This document shows positions 15,147 to 19,255 of a stretch of 19,255 nucleotides of DNA, piece by piece. The stretch lies in contig JAEEML010000049.1 of the NCBI GenBank assembly GCA_016283195.1, positions 1-19,255 on the forward strand. The letters run 5' to 3'. Numbering within the stretch: position 1 is the stretch's first letter; every line of letters starts with the position of its first letter. The notes below the pieces were generated by a model. It was given only the letters and a program-made list of their open reading frames with translations. It was not told the origin of the DNA and did no database searches. This DNA is from Deltaproteobacteria bacterium (GTDB lineage Bacteria > JAEEML01). The translations under genes were made by a program, and so were the position numbers.

Positions 15147-15178
15147 CTCTATCCGGCGGGCTTTGCCATAGAGCCGGA
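15147..15178 (-). promoter_or_regulatory. Bistable leader hairpins overlapping the yrdC-like Shine-Dalgarno
   Basis: In the - strand RNA, CUCUAU (15168-15173) can pair with AUAGAG (15147-15152), which covers part of the GAGGAG ribosome-binding site. Alternatively UCCGGC (15173-15178) can pair with GCCGGA (15152-15157), leaving GAGGAG free. The two stems share bases 15152 and 15173 and are mutually exclusive. A small GGC-AAA-GCC hairpin (15159-15167) fits inside either. The arrangement is that of a translational switch, but no ligand-binding domain is recognised. Confidence 0.4.
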
Positions 15179-15190
15179 AGCATATTTTTT

Positions 15191-15218
15191 AACATAGCAG
15201 GGCTATATTTTATTGCAA
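15191..15218 (-). promoter_or_regulatory. Possible promoter of the yrdC-like gene
   Basis: On the - strand, TTGCAA (15213-15218) and TATGTT (15191-15196) are separated by 16 bases; each matches four of six consensus bases. The start would be at about 15184, giving a leader of some 48 bases that includes both alternative hairpins. Confidence 0.4.
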
Positions 15219-15313
15219 CATTTGCTTTTCTTGCCAGGGAGAACTTTTCCACGGTGAAACCAACCAAATTAAATTAACTAGTCGCAAATCAGTTTTTTTA
15301 ATATTACTCATTG

Positions 15314-15344
15314 GTTTTGATATTCAAAACATTGGAATATTCCA
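15314..15344. repeat. Two adjacent AT-rich palindromes
   Basis: GTTTTGA-TAT-TCAAAAC (15314-15330) is a perfect 7-bp inverted repeat. TGGAATATTCCA (15333-15344) is a perfect 12-bp palindrome two bases later. They lie in the 431-base gap between the yrdC-like gene and kdsD. They could be operators, an attachment-like site or an end of a vanished element. The rest of this gap holds the coding remnant at 15392-15496 and the hairpin at 15536-15548. Confidence 0.5.
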
Positions 15345-15391
15345 TATTTTTCCAAGAAAAAGCGCAGCATTGAGTAATTCGCGTAAAATAA

Positions 15392-15496
15392 TTACTTTAG
15401 TGTGTCAATATCGCTTACCGAAAGGCCGGTTACGGCATAGACAGTGGCAGAGTCCATATTTAAATGCAGCATTCTTTTGGCTGTTCCCGATGTTTT
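15392..15496 (-). pseudogene. Remnant resembling the C-terminus of an Rpn/PD-(D/E)XK family protein
   Basis: The - strand frame from 15496 to the TAA at 15392-15394 reads KTSGTAKRMLHLNM, then DSATVYAVTGLSVSDIDTLK. This has the typical Rpn-family ending (A-K-x-M-L plus about 7 residues, then A-x-T-G-L-S-x-x-x-I-x-x-L-K). The frame is closed by a TGA at 15497-15499 directly upstream. The preceding bases carry plausible coding sequence in another frame (LLDFYEKHRE), consistent with a frameshifted, deleted gene. A piece this short needs a search to confirm. Confidence 0.45.
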
Positions 15497-15532
15497 TCAT
15501 AAAAATCCAACAAGTTAGGAGAGAGGTTTTAG

Positions 15533-15548
15533 AAAAGCGCCAAGCGCT
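15533..15548 (-). terminator. Weak terminator candidate after kdsD
   Basis: On the - strand, AGCGC (15544-15548) pairs with GCGCT (15536-15540) over a 3-base loop and runs into TTTT (15533-15536). It lies about 20 bases after the kdsD stop, at the end of the five-gene operon. The stem is short. Confidence 0.4.
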
Positions 15549-15567
15549 CCCGGCAGGAACAGGATTT

Positions 15568-16527
15568 TTAAATATCTTGAATATCTAGGAGCCCCACCAC
15601 TTTGCCTGCTTCGTCCAGCACAGGCAGAGCGTTTATGTGGTGTTTATTCATAATAACGCGGGCTTCACGCACCAAAGTAGCGGCAGTAAGAGAGATGCCC
15701 GGGCTGGTCATTACCTCGCCCACCAGGCGATCGGCCAATTTGTCATCATGGGCCCAGGCGCGGCGAAAATCGCCATCAGTAAAGACACCTAAAAGGCTGC
15801 CTTTTTCATCAACCACGCAGGCGCAACCGGAACGGGCTTCGCTAATGGCCTCAACAGCCTTTCTCACTTTGGTATCCGGAGAAATTCTGGGGCAACGCTC
15901 GCCGCGACGCATCATTTCGCCGGCGGTACTGAGGCTCAGCCCCAAACTGCCGCCGGGGTGGAGGCGGGCAAAATCGCTCTCGGTAAAACCGCGCGTCTTT
16001 AAGACTGCGGAAGCTAAAGCATCACCGATAGCCAGCATACAAGTCGAGGATGAAGAAGGGGCCAGAGGCAAAGCACAAGCCTCTTTAATCTCGCCAAGTT
16101 CCAAAACAATATCGCTGTTTCTGGCCAAAGTGGAATCGCGACTGGCCGTAATAGCAATAGTGGCAATGCGTCGCTCTTTTAGATGGGGCAAAAGCCGGCA
16201 GAGCTCTTCGGTCTCCCCGCTATGGGAAAATAAGAGAGCCATATCGCCGCTAATCACCATGCCTAAATCGCCGTGCATGGCCTCAGCCGGGTGCACAAAA
16301 AAGGCCGGGGTGCCGGTAGAAGCCAAAGAAGCGGCCACTTTCATGGCAATATGGCCGGCTTTCCCCATGCCTAAAGTCACCAAACGCCCTTTGCTGTTGA
16401 CTATTTTAAGCACCGCTTCCACAAAAGTATCATTTAGGCGCGCTGCCAAATCCATAAGGCTTTTAGCCTCAAGTTCTATGACTTCCCGCCCCTCATCCAG
16501 TATTTCATTCCATTTATTCTTTGCCAT
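15568..16527 (-). CDS. kdsD: Arabinose-5-phosphate isomerase (KdsD/KpsF family)
   Basis: Interconverts ribulose-5-phosphate and arabinose-5-phosphate, the first committed step to KDO for lipopolysaccharide. The 319 residues give the usual layout. A sugar-isomerase (SIS) domain covers about 35-175, with GMGKAGHIA at 53-61, HPAEAMHGDLGM at about 79-90, FSHSGETEE and LAPSSSSTCMLAIGDALA. Two CBS repeats follow at about 205-262 and 270-319. The ATG (16525-16527) overlaps the TGA of the rimI-like gene as TGATG, behind GAGAGGAG, so translation is coupled. It is the last gene of the operon and supports a diderm cell with KDO-containing LPS. A capsule-specific KpsF role is less likely without capsule genes nearby. 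Confidence 0.95.
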   Translation of the reverse strand: MAKNKWNEILDEGREVIELEAKSLMDLAARLNDTFVEAVLKIVNSKGRLVTLGMGKAGHIAMKVAASLASTGTPAFFVHPAEAMHGDLGMVISGDMALLFSHSGETEELCRLLPHLKERRIATIAITASRDSTLARNSDIVLELGEIKEACALPLAPSSSSTCMLAIGDALASAVLKTRGFTESDFARLHPGGSLGLSLSTAGEMMRRGERCPRISPDTKVRKAVEAISEARSGCACVVDEKGSLLGVFTDGDFRRAWAHDDKLADRLVGEVMTSPGISLTAATLVREARVIMNKHHINALPVLDEAGKVVGLLDIQDI

Positions 16528-17024
16528 CAGCGCTCCTCTCCGTGAGCTTCATGGGAAATAGCGCACCCGGTGCCGGGCGTCAACAGTGAAGAAGCTAATA
16601 CATTAAGTTCCATTAAAATAGCGTTATCAGACGGATTTTCATAATAATTCTCGCGCCGTCCGCTAATAATAAAACCATGCTTTTCATAAAAAGCGCGCGC
16701 CGCCTTATTTTGTTCCGCCACTTCTAAAAAGAGGCGCTTTACCTGCAAATCTAAAAGCGCGGCCAAAGCCGAAAAAAGCACTTTTTCTCCAAGCCCCCGG
16801 CGGCGAGCTGTCGGCAAAACCATAATCTTTGTGAGCTCGGCTTCATCAAAAACGGGCAAAAAAGAGGCCAGAGCCAGCAAGCCGCCAAAGCCTTTAATGC
16901 CCAAAACTTTACTCTGGCGCAGCTCGGAAAGCCAACTGTTTACCTGCCACGGAGCAGCAAAACAAGCCGCATCCAGCTCACAAATTTCATTGATATTTTC
17001 GGCAGTTAGTGGTTCTACCAGCAT
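16527..17024 (-). CDS. rimI: GNAT acetyltransferase, RimI-like
   Basis: The product has 165 residues. The family acetylates the N-terminal residue of ribosomal protein S18 or other proteins with acetyl-CoA. The GNAT acetyl-CoA-binding motif appears as IMVLPTARRRGLGEKVL (RRxGxG type) at about residues 68-85. It is followed by LFLEVAEQNKAARAFYEKHGF, typical of RimI. A tail of about 20 residues extends beyond the domain. Its ATG lies 10 bases inside the pilT-like gene, and its stop overlaps the kdsD start. The RimI substrate is assumed from similarity, not shown; another GNAT role is possible. Confidence 0.82.
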   Translation of the reverse strand: MLVEPLTAENINEICELDAACFAAPWQVNSWLSELRQSKVLGIKGFGGLLALASFLPVFDEAELTKIMVLPTARRRGLGEKVLFSALAALLDLQVKRLFLEVAEQNKAARAFYEKHGFIISGRRENYYENPSDNAILMELNVLASSLLTPGTGCAISHEAHGEER

Positions 17025-18232
17025 TTTGTACCCAATTCGATTACCGGCTCTTTACTGAGATCAACTTCCAGCTCGCCATCAGCGCCCAGTCCCTCTTCGG
17101 ATGCTTCGGTTGTTTCTTTATGTTCAAAACTTTCCCATTTGCCATCGGAACTGGCATGAATGCCGGAATAACGCAGAGCAAAATCATCGGGATGAGTAGC
17201 TTGCCGCAAGGCTTCTTCATAGGTGATTTCTTTGGCTGTAAGGAGCCCCATGAGCGATTGATCAAAAGTTTGCATGCCGTAATTGATATTGCCGTCGGCC
17301 ATGGCATCGGTAATCTCTCTGGTTTTCAGCGGATCATCAATAAGTTCTCTGATATGCGCGGTCATGCGCATAATTTCCACCGCCGGCACCCGCCCCCGGC
17401 CATCGGCTGTCGGCACCAGGCGCTGCGAGATAATGGCCTTTAAAACCGTACCAAGTTGAGTGCGAATCTGCTGGTGCTGATATTGCGGGAAGAGAGAAAC
17501 AATGCGCCCTACAGTTTCCACCGCATCGAGAGTATGCAGAGTAGAGAGCACCAAATGGCCCGTTTCGGCGGCGGTTAAAGCTATCTCAATAGTTTCCACA
17601 TCGCGCATTTCGCCAATTAAAATAACATCCGGATCCTGGCGCAAAGCGCTTTTTAAGGCCGCGCTGTAGCTAAAGGTATCAAAGCCGATTTCGCGCTGGC
17701 TGATAGCCGAATAGTGGTCTTTAAAAATAAATTCTATCGGGTCTTCAATGGTGACAATATGGTTGGCCCGGTGAGAATTTATGTAATCGATAATAGCTGC
17801 CAGGGTGGTGGATTTTCCGGAACCGGTGGTGCCTGTCACCAAAATAAGGCCGCGCTCTTCGGCGGCAATCTGTAAAAGCACTTGCGGCAGGTGCAAACTT
17901 TCGATAGTAGCCAGATTAAACGGAATTAAGCGAAAAACTGCCCCCATAACACCGCGTTGCTGAAAGACATTTAAGCGAAAACGCGCTACACTAGGAACAA
18001 TATAAGACATATCCAGCTCATAGGTGGCGAGATATTGCTCCTTCTGCCGCTTATTCATAATAGACGTGATGGTATTAAAAAGTTCGGCGGCGGCCAGCGG
18101 CTCTTCATCGGGAATAGGCATCAAGCGGCCGTCTATGCGCATCAGCGGCTTTAAATCACTCTTAAGATGAATATCGGAAGCACGATAACGCGCAGCTTTG
18201 GTGAGAATACTGTTTAAATCCACAATTACCAC
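17015..18232 (-). CDS. pilT: PilT-type type IV pilus retraction ATPase
   Basis: A 405-residue secretion-superfamily ATPase. The start MVIVDLNSILTKAARYRASDIHL is typical PilT. Walker A GTTGSGKST is at 134-142, an Asp box IVTIEDPIEF at about 159-168, Walker B DPDVILIGEMRD at 200-211 and the His box HLVLSTLHT at 226-234. These give ATP-driven pilus retraction for twitching or DNA uptake in the family. The C-terminus is an acidic extension of about 50 residues (HKETTEASEEGLGADGELE). The canonical AIRNLIRE is HIRELIDD here, so a PilU-like or accessory paralogue is possible. It starts at GTG (18230-18232), 7 bases inside lolA; a GTG at 18223 is the alternative. No pilin genes are nearby. Confidence 0.9.
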   Translation of the reverse strand: MVIVDLNSILTKAARYRASDIHLKSDLKPLMRIDGRLMPIPDEEPLAAAELFNTITSIMNKRQKEQYLATYELDMSYIVPSVARFRLNVFQQRGVMGAVFRLIPFNLATIESLHLPQVLLQIAAEERGLILVTGTTGSGKSTTLAAIIDYINSHRANHIVTIEDPIEFIFKDHYSAISQREIGFDTFSYSAALKSALRQDPDVILIGEMRDVETIEIALTAAETGHLVLSTLHTLDAVETVGRIVSLFPQYQHQQIRTQLGTVLKAIISQRLVPTADGRGRVPAVEIMRMTAHIRELIDDPLKTREITDAMADGNINYGMQTFDQSLMGLLTAKEITYEEALRQATHPDDFALRYSGIHASSDGKWESFEHKETTEASEEGLGADGELEVDLSKEPVIELGTKCW

Positions 18233-18918
18233 TCTGGCAGCGGCGCCGGCTCCGCTTTAGATATTTGAAACAGTTCCGGCGAAATTTTAGCTTTGGCGCG
18301 CGGTTTTTCATAGCTGATTTTGGTATAATCACCACCGGCCTCATGCATGGTAACACTTGCCACCTGGCTGAAATCGGCGGGAATTTGCAACTCTATCCAG
18401 CTGATATTTTTGCGCATATTTTTATTTTTGGGCACCATTTTGATCTGGTAGCTCTCGCCGTTTTTAAAAACACTAAGCTCATATTGTTTTTGGCTGAATC
18501 TGATATTGCCTCGCAGCCAAAGAGCTATCTGGGCCGTCACCTGCCCCATAGCACTCACGGCCGCGCCGGTTAATTTATGCCACGGCTTATCTTTGGCCAC
18601 CCGCTCATAACGGGCCAGTTCTTGCCCGTTGCTGATAAGTACCGTTTGAAAAGGAGCTACTATCTCATGGCGGATATGATCCGGAGCTTCAAAAATAGTC
18701 ATGCCGCCGGCTGTTAAATCTTCCGCAAAAAGCTCCACATGGCGAGTCTGGGTAAAATTCACAACCAGCGTCTCAACGCGGCCCAGTGTACGCTCAAGCC
18801 CGTTCCAAAAGCCATCAAGAGCTTCTCCCTTGATCTCCTCGGCGCCAAGGGCCAGGGCCGGTTTAAAAGACAAAAGCAGAGCCGCACAAAAAACTGTGGC
18901 TAGATGGCGTTTTAACAT
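18226..18918 (-). CDS. lolA: LolA-like periplasmic lipoprotein carrier
   Basis: The product has 230 residues. A cleavable signal peptide ends about ALALGAEE (residues 20-26). The mature part shows the LolA pattern: VETLVVNFTQTRHVELFAEDLTAGG, IFEAPDHIRHEIVAPFQTVLISNGQELARYE at about 45-105, and an ELQIPADFS segment later. LolA carries outer-membrane lipoproteins across the periplasm, which fits the several lipoproteins encoded in this window. The overall similarity is moderate and it could be a divergent LolA-like member. It is the second gene in the operon, 37 bases after the unknown upstream gene, and its end overlaps pilT. The ribosome-binding site (GGAG, about 10 bases before the ATG) is acceptable. 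Confidence 0.82.
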   Translation of the reverse strand: MLKRHLATVFCAALLLSFKPALALGAEEIKGEALDGFWNGLERTLGRVETLVVNFTQTRHVELFAEDLTAGGMTIFEAPDHIRHEIVAPFQTVLISNGQELARYERVAKDKPWHKLTGAAVSAMGQVTAQIALWLRGNIRFSQKQYELSVFKNGESYQIKMVPKNKNMRKNISWIELQIPADFSQVASVTMHEAGGDYTKISYEKPRAKAKISPELFQISKAEPAPLPEW

Positions 18919-18955
18919 TATTCTTAAGCTCCGAATAAATATGCGCTAAAAAAAA

Positions 18956-19255
18956 TTACGGCAAGCGTTTTATATGGTCTATATAAATATATTTCTTATC
19001 TTTTTTGGCAACGTGGGCTTCTATTTTATCGCCGGCGGACAAATAAAATGCCGAGAGATTATCCTGAGCGGCTTTTTTATCGAGCGCCAGTTTATTACCC
19101 CGCCCCGGCAAAAGCACTACTGCGCGGTAATTTTGTTTTTCCGCTACATAATCGTTTTTGCCCATGAGCTGGCGCACTTTGAGCGTTATAACAGCCTCGG
19201 GAAACTCGCGGCGCTGCACTGCCACCACGTTGGCGGTAAAGCACTTTTCCAGGGG
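18956..19255 (-). CDS. C-terminal part of an unidentified protein (cut by the window edge)
   Basis: The frame is open from the right edge to the stop at 18956, giving 99 residues starting PLEKCFTANVVAVQRREFPE. Start-like codons such as GTG at 19228 exist, but the frame is open and well coding upstream of them, so the true start lies outside the window. The segment is basic and beta-strand-like (NYRAVVLLPGRGNKLALDKK, DKIEAHVAKKDKKYIYIDHI), compatible with a small barrel domain, perhaps OB-like. I do not recognise the family. It precedes lolA by 37 bases on the same strand, so it probably heads or sits inside the same operon. Confidence 0.7.
   Translation of the reverse strand, partial: PLEKCFTANVVAVQRREFPEAVITLKVRQLMGKNDYVAEKQNYRAVVLLPGRGNKLALDKKAAQDNLSAFYLSAGDKIEAHVAKKDKKYIYIDHIKRLP

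Noticed and set aside
15137-15184. Cyclic-di-GMP-I (GEMM) riboswitch suggested by GGCAAAGCC...CCGG
   Set aside because: Only this short segment resembles the GEMM core; the second paired domain and the tetraloop-receptor partner are missing and there is no room for them before the start codon.
15602-16561. 319-codon + strand frame antisense to kdsD
   Set aside because: It is a mirror of the kdsD reading frame with Ser/Arg/Lys-rich low-complexity translation; kdsD motifs are unmistakable.

Overview
The window reads as chromosomal DNA of a Gram-negative, diderm bacterium with moderate GC content. Outer-membrane traits are a LolA-type carrier, several lipoproteins with lipoboxes, a KDO-pathway isomerase and a type IV pilus ATPase. 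The best phylogenetic hint is a pair of Cys-rich lipoproteins with a YCSxxCxxxxxCPxGFTC pattern, next to an Rsm22-type methyltransferase and a divergent EF-G paralogue. I associate this mix with Myxococcota / former Deltaproteobacteria. That assignment is inference, not proof. No complete mobile element or CRISPR array is present.

Layout. Bases 1-106 hold the AT-rich 3' end of a gene. aroC (chorismate synthase) and a five-helix membrane protein follow on the + strand and meet a sodium:solute symporter on the - strand with overlapping stop codons. An 849-base stretch (3286-4134) has no intact gene. It holds a near-consensus sigma-54 promoter with a palindrome just upstream, a possible short CU-rich RNA, a GC-rich hairpin and a 5'-truncated coding remnant. 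Next come, all on the - strand, an unknown helical protein with mtaB, then tRNA-Val(GAC) with a strong promoter, then a FliJ-like coiled-coil gene. A lipoprotein gene (-) and a Cys-rich Ig-like lipoprotein gene (+) diverge around 8015-8223. A four-gene - strand operon (11783 to 8934) encodes an Rsm22-like methyltransferase, two Cys-rich lipoprotein paralogues and a DUF192 protein. On the + strand are an EF-G-like GTPase and a DUF2752 membrane protein. A YrdC-like protein (-) has a structured leader. A 431-base gap contains palindromes and a decayed coding remnant. The last block is a compact - strand operon: unknown protein (cut by the window edge), lolA-like, pilT-like, rimI-like, kdsD.

The genes are largely housekeeping: aromatic biosynthesis, translation and tRNA or ribosome modification (MtaB, YrdC-like, Rsm22-like, RimI-like, EF-G-like), and envelope biogenesis (LolA, KdsD, lipoproteins, PilT). 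The most unusual signals are the sigma-54 promoter driving no intact gene, the EF-G paralogue lacking the catalytic histidine, the YrdC-like protein with a rewritten PTDTVYG motif behind a bistable-looking leader, and recurrent short remnants that resemble C-termini of Rpn/PD-(D/E)XK proteins.
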